NCBI RefSeq assembly: GCF_040939455.1
Contig: NC_134110.1
Span: 96,625,001 to 96,689,000, forward strand
Reading direction: 5' to 3'
Length of the DNA stretch: 64,000 nucleotides
Source of the DNA: Microcebus murinus
Lineage: Eukaryota > Chordata > Mammalia > Primates > Cheirogaleidae
Both the position numbers and the translations under genes were made by a program. This document shows, in pieces, positions 36,360 through 50,460 of the stretch. Positions within the stretch are counted from its first letter, which is position 1. The number at the start of each line of letters is the position of its first letter. The notes below the pieces were generated by a model that had not been told where the DNA came from, did no database searches, and saw nothing but the letters and a program-made list of their open reading frames with translations.

Positions 36360-38873
36360 ATATCTATGCCTAAGTATTTTCTGAATCCAACTCAGGAACT
36401 TTTGTCATGGCACCTAAAAAGGCAGCCAATTCATATAGGATTTGCTTATTCACAGCCTCTTACTGGTTAGAAATTCAAATCTAAAAGATTGGTCAAAACA
36501 GAGTCAATGCTGGTTGGGGGGAGACCATAGTATCAATTGAACATCTGTTTAACTCAATGAATTCTCCATGTGAGAAGCAGAAATTGCTAAAACATTCTGA
36601 TTCCATTGTGGCAGTGGTGGAAGTAGTCTATTCATCGATATGGTATTAATTTCTTTTTCATTCTCTAAATTTCCACTTCTCTGCTACTTAGGAATATGGC
36701 CTGTAGATTTTACAGCATGAAACTCATGTGGTTTTTCTTTTTCTTTCTATGTTCAAATTATTATTCTACAAATCTAGATAAACAAAGCCAAATTTCAGAA
36801 AAACAAATGCAAATGCTTGAGCATATTAAAGGGGGCATTGCTAAGTCATTAGGGGCAAATGCCTGTGCCAGCAACCCAGTGAAAACAGAGATCATTTTGT
36901 GCCCTCTTTGATCGATAACACATTTGTAAAAGATGATGATAGGAATGTCATATTTTCATTTGGCACATAAATAAAATAAAAATGTCATAGGATTGCTTAA
37001 ACTGGTGATCCTTCACTGAGGTATGAAGGTCATTCCTTCATGAATACAGAAATCTCCCACATCTGAATATAAACTTGCAAATGCATTATGTAACATAATA
37101 CTGTATGTTTATACTTTATACATTTTAATGAAATATTAAACAGGCTTATTTTGAGTAAATAACATAAATTGCAGTAGAGGTCATGGCAGTAAAATGAATG
37201 AAATCATTTCCCTGGGACCGTTCTTTTAAAGGCCCATACTTCTTCCCTAACCTAGGAATAGACTAGGTAGTTGCTCAAGATAATGCAATTATAAAAATTC
37301 CTATCATCATATCTTTCTTTCCATTTTTTCCCTCCCCTGCCATCAGTATCAAAAAATACAATTCCCTGAACATCTTCACATCCTTCTAACCTGCTTCCTC
37401 ACCCATGGGTCAGAGGCAAATGGGCTATAAAAGATTTTGCTAAGGTGAAAAGATGTCATATGAGAGAAAATAATCTAGATGCCTACTTCCCCCATTTCAT
37501 CGTATTAAAGAGTTCTGCCACACAGTAGGCATAAAATTAATAGGCAGTTTACATAACATTTGCAATAAATTGCCAGATAAAAAAGCTTCCTCAATTATGT
37601 GACTCTGAGATTGAAGAAACAAAACTATAAACTTTATTCTCCACTTGCATCGCTGCCAGCATGTTGTCTAAAACATCTGCTCGAGTAATATGTCATATGC
37701 AATAGCCTGTGCAGGTTAGGCCAGGACATAATAGAAGTAAATGTATTTTTAAATGCCAGATTTTAAAAGAAGACAGACCCATTTGGTATCTCATTATAAG
37801 TGAAATGACTTTTCATGTCATCCCATCAGTAGCCACGCAGCTTTGGGGAGAGTTTCAAAGGTCAACATCCACAACTCTTTATTCTTTACTCATTCACTGT
37901 TTTCTCATGAGAGAAATGCAGGAAGACTATTTTCTAAGTGGACTTGCATTTCATCTAACAAATGAAAAAAATTCTTGCTCTAGGTTTCTGTATATGCCAA
38001 CAATCCCTTCAATTTGATATATACCCGTACCAGAACAAAACATCACGGGGGAAAAGAAACAAGTTTAAACTCTATTTCCTTCCCTATTTTCAAAGTATAT
38101 GATTACAGAAAATACACCTAAAGTGATCCAAGAGACACCTGGAGACAGTTCCTTAAGGTAAATGGGAAAGGTATAATGGTTTCTTCAGAACTGCAAGGTA
38201 TTCACTTCTGGGAAACATGCTTTTTATTCTTTTAGCTGGTACATCATCATCCAATCAACCCCAGCAAAGACAGTTAATAGGATTAACAATGCAAAATCAT
38301 TACATGTGATAGAAAACTAAGATTCCAGGCTGTTTTCAGTTAACAATAATATTGCTTCACTTAACAATAATATTGACTAAACCTCTCCCATGGGCTTGGC
38401 TGGTTCTGGGCTCTGAAGATACAAGATGGTGACAAGTAAGCAGAGATAAATTTCAAGGGCAGTAGCTTTGGGTTATAAAAGGTAAAGGAGTATGAAAAGT
38501 ATGTCAGGGTTCTTAGTTCCTTCTATTAACTACTCTCCACTCATGCATTCATTAGTAAACTCAGAAACAAAGGCAAAAGGAGAAGTTGATACGCAGAAGG
38601 CAACTGTGCTGGGGCAGTGAGGCAGCCCCTGACAGACGACTCAGCTTCCCGGTTACACACGAGCAGGTTGGGGCAGCAACATATTTGAGTTGATAAGAAT
38701 CTTTCTGGACTTATTTTTTTTTCTATTAAATATCATCCTTCTTTTTACCCCTCACTACCCACTTCCTCCCCCCAATTAACTTTCTTGTCTACATTTACTG
38801 CCAGTCCCATTGCAAAATAACTGCTAAAAGATCCTGGTAATACCTGCCAACCAGACTGTCTAATTCCCACTGT
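36360..38873. other. Unassigned sequence
   Basis: AT-rich unique DNA with no recognised exon. A small tandem duplication (TTAACAATAATATTG twice, 38340-38376) is present. Confidence 0.35.
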
Positions 38874-39301
38874 TGTAACAGAAGTTAAGGGGCTGAAAAA
38901 GGGCAAAATGTATTAAAAATTGCCTCTTTGAAACCTCCCCCACTCTTTTTGGGAATTAAAAACTGCATTCCTGCCTAGGACCAGTCATCAGAGGGACAGA
39001 GGAGTGCTCTTTGTTCTTCATTTTAAACCACAGGAGAAGGTTCACAGGAATTGTCTGGGCAGGGATTGTCTTCACTGGAGATGCTACAGTTAAACAGCAA
39101 TAGCCCTAGGCTAAAATTCCCTTTTAAAAGCTCTGTCTTTCTCCTTACAGAGAGGACGATTATACTTTTGGACGATGGCACTTTAAGATGAGAGCCTGCC
39201 ATCTCATCATTTGCCAGCAAATTAATAAACTTCTCTTTCCCTTTCCTTACACTGCTTATCCTTGTTCAGCCTCAGGGACTAGTACCAAACTTTCAGTAAC
39301 A
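38874..39301 (+). mobile_element. Solo LTR, ERV class I
   Basis: It begins TGTAACAGAAGTTAAGGGGC and ends TTCAGTAACA, with the poly(A) signal AATAAA at 39224-39229 followed by a CT-rich U5 start (CTTCTCTTTCCCTTTCC). The length, about 428 bases, and the TG...CA ends fit an ERV1 LTR. Four flanking bases are CTGT on the left and TTGT on the right, a possible 4-bp duplication with one change. No internal viral sequence is present. Confidence 0.75.
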
Positions 39302-40026
39302 TTGTTGTGTACTTCTCTCCATTAAGACTCGTATACTGTCTGTTTTCCCTCAAGTACCTGGCTGAATCAATAGCTGTATAATCCAATAATATGGTTCAAG
39401 ATAAGTACAAATGGCAGAGAGTGGTTTTTAATAGGCTGGCCCTATCAAGAGTTTCCAATAACTCAGCATAAACAAAGGTTAATAATGCCAGCATTCTAGA
39501 AATTATGGCAGAGACAATGGGAGAGTTACCTCTCACAAATGGGACTTTCAAGGTTTTCCCAGAGTAGAGCTACCAGAGCACTGACCCTCCTTTAGCATAA
39601 TGTTGATCCTGCGCTATTGCCTGCTAACTGAGAATTATTTGGAGCCAAACCAAACATTCTGTACCTACTGATATAATACAACATGAATTCCACAGCGTAC
39701 CTGGTGAATATTCCTGCCAAAAGTGTTTAACCTAAATTTAATCCAATCTTTCAATCTAACTTCCAGATTAGGAGAAAAACAGAGGAAAGAGGAACAGGTT
39801 AAACAAAACCATAAGGAACCTGTCAGACAAATAAAAAACAAAACATTTTGAAAGACATTGGATTATTATTATGAAAGTCAATGGATTATTTTTGCATAAA
39901 GAAACTTAAGAGGCTAATAAACTAAAGAAGCCTATTATTCTTAAACAGTTCTGATTTTATTTATTTTTTTAATAAATGACTCTCAAAGTACTTTCATAAT
40001 AATTGCTGATGCTATGGGTCTAGTAT
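39302..40026. other. Unassigned sequence
   Basis: Nothing supportable was seen. Confidence 0.35.
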
Positions 40027-40409
<383 letters not shown>

Positions 40410-41688
40410 GAATTACTATTAATATCATGAGCTGTGATAATGGCATTGGGTTTAAGTGGGACAATTTCAATGTACGTTGAAGGTATACATGGTGAAGGAC
40501 CATAAGAAATGATTCAAAAAGTAGGCAAAATGTTAGCAATTATATTCTTTTTTAAAAAAATATACTTAAAGAATTTTAAAGCTAAAAGTGCCTAAATGGG
40601 TTAAGCTGTGATATTTGTTTTCATAAACAGAGTTCTTTCTATATAATTAACATAATTCTTCAATCTCATGGAATTTTAGTATAATAAGCTTTACTTATAA
40701 AAAATACTGGATAGAATTAATATAGAAATCTGCATCTTCCAGATAACGAAGTTAACCTCTTACCTACTAAAAATGTAAAATGTTGCTCATCTGAAATTAC
40801 TATGAAATCATCTGCTCTGATAAGTAGACTTTGCAGAATATAACGAAATAGTTTCTTACTTAATTTAGGTAAATTCTTATAATTAAAATGCGGCATTAAT
40901 GAAAGGACAATTCATTCAGTTGGCTGATGCTGACATATCTCTAGAATTTATTTTCCTGAAAGTCCCCTTGGTGTCAACTTGATCTGAGTCATTTTTTTCC
41001 TTTCATCCCTTCATTAGTATTTGTTGAGCATGTGCTTTGTGCCAGGAATAGCTCTGGGTTCCAGGAATGAATGTTCAAGAGGCTGTATGGAAGCAGAGCA
41101 GGGGAGAAGGACGTCAGTTTGGGGGTAGATTCCAAACCTGCTTGCATCATACTCACTTGAGAGCTTTTCCTTCTTCAACAAAAGAGTGTGTTTGGGACAA
41201 GCATGCTGATTCTGAATTTCTTATGATTGGTCCAGGATCTCCAGCTCCCAGGGTAGCTAGGGTAGCTAGGGTAGCCAGCTCTAGGGTAGTTGACACAGAC
41301 ACCAGCATTTGGGAATCAAGATGAAACAGACCCACGGGAAACCTCCTGGGGAGTGTGAAGGTATGCACAGAAGGAGTATTTCTTTAGCTAAATCTTGAAA
41401 GATAAAGAGGAACTTAGCAAATAGAAAAAGAGTATGAGTTCACAGATATTTTGAATTTGTGTCACTACAAAGATAATGGCATCTTCAACAGACAGTGAAA
41501 AGAAAAAAGTTAGGTTGTGAAGATCAGTTTTAGTGAAAAAGATAATGAGTTCAGTGATGGATAGATTGATATGATATGATCATATGATAACTCTCTTACT
41601 ATTATGTCATTGACACGACAGCAATAATTGAGGTCAGATATCACTGCTGTCTTCACTTTTATTAGTCTCTAAAATTATTAATGTATAG
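40410..41688. other. Unassigned sequence with short old repeat scraps
   Basis: About 41000-41060 (GTTGAGCATGTGCTTTGTGC) looks like an L2 or MIR end, and 41145-41260 has weak MER5-like resemblance. No gene is seen. Confidence 0.35.
41250..41290. repeat. 9-bp tandem repeat (AGGGTAGCT)
   Basis: Three near-perfect units followed by a degenerate fourth. Confidence 0.9.
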
Positions 41689-41689
41689 G

Positions 41690-41905
41690 GAAGACACTTG
41701 AACATAGAGTCCAGCACTGCCTGACTTCAAATTTCTGCTCAACCACTTAAGAGTTGAGTAACTTTGAGCAAGTTCTATGTATTTAAGTTACCTAAAAGCT
41801 ACCACATAGTATTGTTGAGAGGGGTTTAAATGACTTGACACACATAAAGGACTTAGAATAGTGTCTGGGAATGTGTGTGCTCAATAAATATTAGCAACTA
41901 TTAAA
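41690..41905 (+). mobile_element. MIR SINE
   Basis: AGAGTCCAGCACTGCCTGAC, GAGTAACTTTGAGCAAGTTC, AGTATTGTTGAGAGG and GTGCTCAATAAATATTAGC occur in MIR order on the plus strand. Confidence 0.75.
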
Positions 41906-44534
41906 TTAGTACATGTTCAAAGGTGAGATATCTTCAGTTCTTATGACCACATTGCTTAATCAAATATATCATTTCATGGTTAATTTTTTAATGCTGTCCT
42001 TAATAACTATTCATGAAAACACTACTGGGAACAGTATATAAAATAGCACAATAGAAATACTACTTCTACTTTGTCAAAGAACATTTTAATAGATTGACCA
42101 ATGAAAGTAAATGATGAATTTAGAAAAGTTAAGATTAAAGCCTTTTCAACATTTAATTCCTGTTCCCTCTGTGGTTGCTGCTAGTAATTCACTCAGCTCT
42201 GAGGGTTTCAAATTACAAAGGTGAAATGTGTACAGTTATGTTACCTAAAGTCCTGCACTTGTCCCCTAGGCTGCATCAGAAGAACAAAGACAAGTGGTTC
42301 GAGAAGAACGAAAGAAAATTTTATCTGCTGGCAAATGAGGAGTATATCAGACTTGCATCTTTAAGTACCATGGTCCTGTATGTAAGCAGATGAACAGAGC
42401 TTTTGAAGGGGGTTTTCAGCTTGGGGATATGGCTGTTTAACTATAACTGATAATCCTGATGCACTCCATTTCCAGCAAAGACAATCTCATGACTTCTGCC
42501 TGGACAATTCCTTTGAGCCATCTCCTGTGGTACAAAGAACAAAGGACACTGCCCCTGCCTCTCTTATTACTGGCATTGAGCAGGGATGCAGGCTTTAATT
42601 CCCAAAAGAGTGGGGGAAAAGTTTTAAAGAGACACCTCATAAAACATTTCACCTTTTTAAGGCAGGCTGTTCCAGTTACATCCCCAGCACTTAGCTCTGG
42701 CTGCCTCTAAGAATGCAGGAAACATCTGGGGAACCCATTCCCAGCCATCAACTACACTTACTGGGCCCCCACAACATATGGCTACATCGCCAGGGTATCC
42801 ACAAATGGTCTTTTTTGATCCTCCTGACTAAATTGCTACTCATAATTTTTTCTCTATAATATTCTAAACTTATTATATACTTGGTAAAGAGACTAAAGAA
42901 GATTGTAGGAGGCAAGATTAATGACAGGAGAATGGGTTTTGTGGATTCTATGCTGTGCAGCTCTTAGAAGTGAACCTTTTCTGGAGCGAGTTTAGAAAGT
43001 AAGTTCTGCAGAACTCAGGTCCCTGTTAAAAAAATGTATTTGAGACAGTATCTGAGACAGTAAGAAACCCCCTCTCGTCTTAAGGATTTATTAGCAATGA
43101 CTCCAATCCTTTTTTATCTTTCCCCATTTTTTTTTAATATTTCCTTCTCTATTCTATGCAATGGCTTTCTAAAAGGTTATATATATAATTTCATATATAT
43201 ATTTCACATATATACATGAAAAAGGTGGGGGGGGGAATACTGAATCCCATGGTATTTCTTCAGCTATCTCTTATTTTTGCTCTCTTCCATCTTTTTATTT
43301 TTTCATCCACTCTAGCCTATTTGGGAAAGATGAATTGTATTTGAAATCTATGAGAAAAAAAATATGTTGTAAATAATCTTGGTTTTCCTCTAAAAAAAAA
43401 AAAAAATCACAGTATCTTACCCCACAAACCAGACACAACCAGCTCTATGAAGTTAATCAACTATAAGAAATAGTATAATATAATTTGCAATGCCCCTCAG
43501 AACATTAATATAAGTGGCATGAAATAATGATTTAGTATATAGAAAACTTCATTTCATCAACAAAAGTACTCATGCAGCCAGCGATGATAACAAATGTGCA
43601 CACTCAATTCAAATCTCACCAACTTGACATGTTTTTCATTATTATAATGTCAACTTCTCAAGACCAGAATGGATGAAATGAAAGTTACCTCCAATTCATA
43701 AGTGTTGGAGGGTGGCCATCTTTCTTCCACTCTGTCTGTGTGAAAGGCATTAATGATCCTACCAGCCTCTGCTGCTCTGCCTTTGTTCTAATGTGTGTCT
43801 CCAGCAGGTGGAAAGAACAGCTGGATCTTTTCCCCGCATTGTCTCTTTCACCTTGGAGAAGAACTTCCATTAGCCTTCTGATCCAAAGCCTAGGAATATA
43901 TACACTCACTTCTAAAATGTACTCAAAGCCTCAAAATATATGTTCCAACCTAATTCTCTTTTTCATTACTTTTTTCTCTTTTTAATGTTCTAAGGACCTC
44001 AAACACCAAAAATGTACCCAGTATTATATGTTACATTAATAATCTTGTCCACATTCACAACACAGTCCTTCAATCCAGAAAAATGAGAGGAAGTCATTTT
44101 TATTATAAGACATATGCTACAGAGATGAGAGAGGGGATTTTGACACCAATTTCAGAGTGGCTGGTGCAATATTGTGTTAGGCTTCCTGGGACAATACTTA
44201 AATAAAATATCCCTCTCCATTAATAGCATTTTTGTCAATTATATTTCCTAGATTGGGGATTAGACCTATGGTCACCATGTTCAAGCAAAGCCTTATGCCG
44301 TCTCAATTATTCATATGCCCCAGTGGGTTACCTTATATCCATTTTCCAGTGTGATATATTCATTGCTGCCTGAGGAGGAAAGTGTGGAAATTACTAACAC
44401 TCCATTACTCTAATTGCAAAAGAAGGGTGGTGAATACTGATCAAATACATGTACAGGGTCATGATGATTTTATGTTTGGTTATGGGAGATACTTTTTATT
44501 AATATCAGATCAGCAAAATTATATGGGTGCCTTA
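41906..44534. other. Unassigned sequence
   Basis: No gene or clear repeat apart from short A and G homopolymers (A run near 43392-43405, G run near 43226-43234). Confidence 0.35.
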
Positions 44535-44870
44535 TGTATACATATACAGTATATATAGAATATATACTTTATTATATACAAAGGATATGCATATATTTTT
44601 ATATATTGTATATTACATATACAATAATATACAAATAATATGTATATATTTATATATAAATATATTTTATATATAAATGTATATAATATATATAATAATA
44701 TATATTATAATATATTATAATTATATAATTATTATATTATATTATATTGTATTATAATATAATATATATAATATAATATATATAAATATATAATATATAT
44801 AAAATATATATAATATATAAATATATATAAAATATATTTATATATATAAACATATAAAAATATATAAAAT
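44535..44870. repeat. AT-only satellite-like tract
   Basis: About 335 bases of nearly pure A/T in TATA, ATAATA and AAATATAT units, with many overlapping palindromes. There is no regular unit. It is likely a decayed TA microsatellite able to form cruciforms. Confidence 0.92.
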
Positions 44871-46600
44871 CCGACTGCCCAAACTAGCACAGCCTTGAGA
44901 ATAAAATAGGTAATGCAAACAAGCTAAGATTGGTACTAAAAGGGCTAGAGAACTGACTAGGACAAAAGCACACCAAAAGGGTAGGGTGAATTCCAGCCCA
45001 AGCAAGGTCGGTGCCAATATACTAGCGAATGGAAAGGATGTGGCCAGAGGCAATGTGGGCGGTGGTTTTTAGATTCAGGTGGGAATGCAATTATAAACCA
45101 GTGAAGTCTGTCCAATAAATGAAAACATGTCAAGCTGGTGAGATTTGAACATCATACGGAAGCAGGGCTCAAATCCCTGAGGAATTAAGGAGGAGGATCT
45201 GGGCCCAAACCAAGAGAGTTGGGATTCGCCAAAGATCTGGACAGTCAAGCAGACTGACCACTCTGAGGTCCCTGATCACATTGACAATGGGCAGCCAGGG
45301 TTTCCAGAGGGTACCCAGTATGGGGGAAGTAGCCTTCTAGACTGCTAAGCTCTGTTCTTGCTGGATCCTGAACCACGGTGAGTCTGGGGAATAGACCTTA
45401 ATCATCTGAGGCTGAAAAACCCACCCTTGGCACCAGGCACTCTTGGAAGACAAAAATTACACAGGACCTGAAGAAAGTAAAGTAAACAGATGTTAGGAAT
45501 TATGGTGGATATTTAGAAGCAGCCCATCCAGACAAATTTCTTCCCTACAGATTACATCCGATAAAAAGCAAGAGTAAAATAGAATCAGGCAATCAGACAA
45601 GGCCAAAGGTCTTCTCTGAGCATTTTGCTGAGTTTATGTCAAGAAATATCTACAGTAAATAAACTCTGCCTACACAGAGGTTCACATAACAGGTGGAAAG
45701 GTCCATAGTCAATTAAATAAAGGGCCACCAAGTTTTAGTCCTATGACCTTCTATTTTCAGTTGTGATGACCCTCCCTGGTCCTTCAATAACTCAAGAAAA
45801 CAAAGGTAGGTTTGTATGGAAGAATCCCAGGAGAATTAATTAATTTCTTATTGTCAATGTAATATGAAAGCCTGTTATTTCAAATTAAACCCTGAACAAA
45901 AATTATTAATATATAAGAAAGGGAAACATCCCCCCAAATTCTGTGACAGCATTTCACAATGGTTCAAATAATTATTAATAACTAGAAGAATACAGGCAAA
46001 CACTCTTAGGCACAAGGAAGTTTTGAATGATTCAATAGGATCTGTATAATTAAAATGGAAATTAAATGTGTTGAGAACAGTTGGTAGAGCAGCTTTGCTT
46101 AGATTCAAAGTAGCATTAAGTTAGGAGAACACACAATTCCATGAAGGTGACCATGCGCTGGGTCTTAGAGCCTTTAGTGCTGAGGGGTTCTGTGTGTTCT
46201 TCATCAAGCATAGAAATGTTAGGTGAAGAAACAAGTGAAGAGAATACTTGGTCGGATTCATCCTTACCATAATGAAACAAAGGCCAGTGAGGTTCTCAGT
46301 TGCCATTCTCAACAATGGCGTCAAAATTTAGGGACTACGCTGTAGGAACCACGTAGGATGTCTCAGTATGTGTGACTTCTTCATCTTTGTTATTTTTATT
46401 TTCCTTGGTCTGTTCCCCTCCAAGAGTCACAATTAAAAACCTGTACAAATGATTGTTTCTAAGCCAAGCAGGAAAGTCTGTCTTTTTCTATAGTTAATAT
46501 GCTGGTATGCAAAATCCCCAAGGGAAAGGGTAGATAGTAGCAAGTTTAAGTTATAAGTAAACAAACACATAAATAACAATTGTGAATGTGTAGAGAACTT
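44871..46600. other. Unassigned sequence
   Basis: A sharp change from the AT tract to balanced composition at 44871. About 44871-45480 looks like a repeat or ERV internal piece but was not identified. No exon is supported. Confidence 0.35.
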
Positions 46601-49600
46601 GCTAAGTATCAGGCACTATTCCAAGAGTTATAGAGAGAGATAGAGATGTATATGCAGATGTAGGTATGAATGGGGATGGGGATGGGCTGAGAGACAGATA
46701 CAGATATACAAACTCAAGGAGAAGAGAGAAGCAAGTGTAGCACCTGTCTGGCCTTTCTGATTCTCATGTGGAGGGGCTAAATCACCCCCAAATGTGCCAC
46801 TGTATTTCAGAGAGGGCAACACTGAGATAGGAAATCCTAGGCTGGATCAAATAAATGGAGCTGTGTTTCTCACACTGAGGAACATGAACCAAAGACATCA
46901 GGATCACTGCAGCCCTTTGATCTTTCTTTCTTTCGTTTGGCTCTCAAGTGCCCAGAATTGAGTCATGGCAGATTGTCATCATTGGCCCAAGGAAGGCCCC
47001 TATTTTATTTTATGGCATTGCATTGCATTGCCCTGAATTATACTGCATTTTGCCTTATTTCATACTTTCCCATTGATCCCTTTGCTTACTAGCTCATTCT
47101 CCTCCCATGATAGGCACTCAGCTCTAGAATATTCAATACATATCTTTTTAATCCACCTTCCATATGTTTATTTAGGTATATGTATTTCACACATACATAT
47201 GTGACATTCATTATATAATAATATATGTATACCACTGAACACCTTTGTTTCATAACTTATTTAAATAGTGTTGTGCTATAAATCTTGTTCTTTTCCACAC
47301 TTTGTTTGACTTAACATTGAGAGCTTCCATGCTGCAGTGTATAAAGTTAGTTGACACTTCTGAACTCTGAAGTGAACTCTATCCCATGCACATGCCGCAT
47401 TTTATCTTTCTATTCACTATTGGCAGACTCCTGGGTTACTGCCAGCTTCTTGACACTGCAAGCTATCAAAAAGAAAAGCAAAGAAATTTATCAAGTTGAT
47501 ACAACTTTCTTCTGGAAAACAATGGGGGGAAAGCAGTAAAAAAAAAACCTTTTTACGAATTCTAGGGATGTTCTTGAAAGTGATAATAAGGCTGTAATGA
47601 TTTCCTCTGAAAAATTATCCAAGTTTTCATTGACTGCAATTTCCAAAGTGAATTTTATCAAAGATATTAAGGCAAACAAGAGTTTCTGCATTCAGATAGC
47701 TTTGGGGAAAACAGAGGTGAAAAAATTAAATACATTTGTTTACTGTAGACTTTCTCTGAGTGTTTAATATCTAAATGAGCATGTGACTCTCTACAAAAAT
47801 AAAAGATAATGATATAAACTATTGCCTAAACCTGAATATGTATTAACGAGCATTCCACAAAACACTATTTTATTGTTGTTATTATTATTTCACTTGATCC
47901 AGGAACATGGTGATATTATTAGAAATGAATGAGATTTCCATCCAAACAAATTGAGCCTTAAAAATAAAACGTGTCATTTTTAAGAGGAAACTATTTCGAT
48001 TAAATTTTTATATATTCGGGGTTTTCTCAATATGACACACTTTATGATTTGATTGATTTTTGTCCATTTTTCCAATAGATTAAATCACAAATTTCTATAT
48101 AAAGCCCTGCTTAGGAGAATCCATGACTGGCTGGTGATTAAACAGTGGCTTACTCCTGGGGATGCATCGTGCCTGGTGAAACTCACTAACATAAACAAGA
48201 GTTTAATCTACTGCACATGGTAAACCAAGGAAGTAGATTTGGACTTTGGTGGTGGGAAGAACAAGAGCCTCTCTCTATGTGCTTGTCAGCAAGGCCCGGG
48301 GCGCCTCAGTTCCCTGGAACAGCTCCGGAGATGTTGGCCGTACAGTTCTATTAATCAGCACCTGCAGAGCGAGCACTTGTGTTAACTGAGTTCAGGGTCA
48401 GCAAACTGGATTCAGTATGCTCAATCTGAAAATGCAAGCCATTGTCAAAAGGCAATGCATTGTTAATAAACAGGAGAACAATTGCCTGGAAACCCTCAGG
48501 AAACTAGGTTTTTAGGTTTTTGGTCAACTCCAAACAAAACTCTGGGAATTGAACTTTAGGAGGGAAATTGGGAACCATTATTTACTACATTACATTCAAA
48601 CATGAAATTTGCAATTTAATGAGCAAAGGGCGGTTGTACGCATTTTGTGAAAGCAAGAAATAATTCCAAGTAAAAGGCTATACATTAATTTATTTCATCT
48701 TTATCATTTATTTTTGTAAACTGCTAAGGCTATGCTTTATTTAATGCAGCTCATCCATATATAATTCTCTGTAGTTTAGAAAACTGCATCTAACATTTTC
48801 ACCCCAACTTTATAAATTGCATTGATTTATTTCTGTCTCTTAAGCCTAAAACCATTTATTACAACAACAAAACGTCCTCCTATTCTGGCAATCCAGGAAC
48901 AAAGTCTACCCACTTACTGTGTAGGGAGCATTGACAGATGGCCAAATGGGGTGATAGCTTTGATTTTAATGTGTCTTAAGAGAGTAAATGAAGCAAAGGC
49001 AATCTTCATCTCATGTGAAAAGTTGGATTTTTGTGTGGCTTGTCGGCAACACTGAGGTGCAATTCTCACAGCACTTCATTGATTTTCCACTCAACCATGA
49101 CCATTCAGAATGGCAAAAAGCAGGGTCAAAGAATTTTTAAAAGTTTTTTTCCTGTTTCTCTATAAGAGTACAAACAAAACTGCCTATACTTCGGTGATAC
49201 TCAGTGGCTTGCTGGTGCAAAGTCTTTATCATGGGTTTCGCAGGTTATGAATTTTTAATTTTACATAAAATGAAGTGGTTTTGTCAAGAGAATCATTAAC
49301 ATCATAAAGACAGTAAGAATAAAAATTCCTCCCATCTCCCCCACCTGTGATTTTAGCATACATCATGGATGACAAAGCACTTTACATTACTTGTGTTAAG
49401 CTCTGAAAGGGGGCAGACTTCAACAGCGGGACATGAAATAATGCTCGTAATAGAGCAATAAAGTCTCATCGCTGGAAGATGGCATGGTATTCTGGGCTGG
49501 GCCTCAAACCCCAATTTAACTTTAAATACAAAGTATCATTTTAATATAAACATAAGTTTCTTCATCCTCTCTGAGAGTATGAAAGATTGAAAAAGCATTT

Positions 49601-49799
49601 GGTGAAGGAAGATGTAACAGCTAAACTCTATAGGGTTTTTCGCCACAAGACAGCATTTGCAAGGGGAAGACTGATGTCACCATGCCTGTGTATTACAAAT
49701 TTGGGTAAATTGTACTTCTGTAAGTAGTAGAAATATTAGTACAGAAAATCCTATCCAGTAATTTATTTGGTGAGTTTGTGGTTATGGGTAACCTCTCTG
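46601..49799. other. Unique sequence, possible conserved non-coding region
   Basis: Almost repeat-free over 3 kb. About 48070-48770 combines GC-richer and AT-rich blocks with motifs such as TATTAATCAGCACC and TGCAATTTAATGAGC. No open frame is protein-like. Conservation could not be tested. Confidence 0.3.
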
Positions 49800-50000
49800 T
49801 ATGGTAGAATAACATGGCTCTAGAGTCTAAAAGACATAGAGTCAAGTCTTGCCTCTGCCTTGCCCCTTCCTTGTAAAGTTGGGAAGCTATAGTAGCCCCT
49901 GCAGCCCATGTTTCTGCATCTGTGTAATGGAATAGTAATATTTTACAAGTTACACCAATTAGATTACCTTTATGAAGTGACTAGTAGTGTCTGATAGTCA
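49800..50000 (+). mobile_element. MIR SINE
   Basis: ACATGGCTCTAGAGTCTAAA, AGTCAAGTCTTGCCTCTGCC, TTTCTGCATCTGTGTAATGG and a diverged tail follow MIR order. Confidence 0.65.
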
Positions 50001-50064
50001 ATACATTTTAGTTCACTTAGCACATGTGGCTAACGTGATACAAGAAGCCTTCTATTTAAAGTCC

Positions 50065-50460
50065 ATTTGTTGGGAGCGTGCAACGCACACTCCTGATGTT
50101 CAGAGGAGAATGTTCATTCCACGCAACACAGGACGAGATCTCAGCACCGTCTCACACTAGTACTCCCCAGCGGCAAAACGACTGTCAAGCTCGCTACCGG
50201 GACTCACTGTTAGGAACACAGGCAACTTCCCAGGAACCCAATATTCTACCTTGTCACATCTGACTGACAGGGCAATGGCACGGGACATCCTCCAACTCCA
50301 TGCTTCATCTGCTAGCTTCAGCATTTCCGAGTTCATTCAGGTGCGCTGCTGCATGGCAGGGAGCGGAAAATGAGAACTCCATCGTGCCATGTGTGGAAGG
50401 CTGCGTATGCGCTCATCTGCAAATGAACGCTGAGTGCCCACGAATGGAGATGCAAACACT
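50065..50460. promoter_or_regulatory. CpG-richer unique block, possible regulatory element
   Basis: About 18 CpG dinucleotides in under 400 bases, far above the surrounding density, in repeat-free sequence. It is too small and sparse for a classic CpG island. It could be an enhancer, a minor promoter or a decayed exon. Confidence 0.3.
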
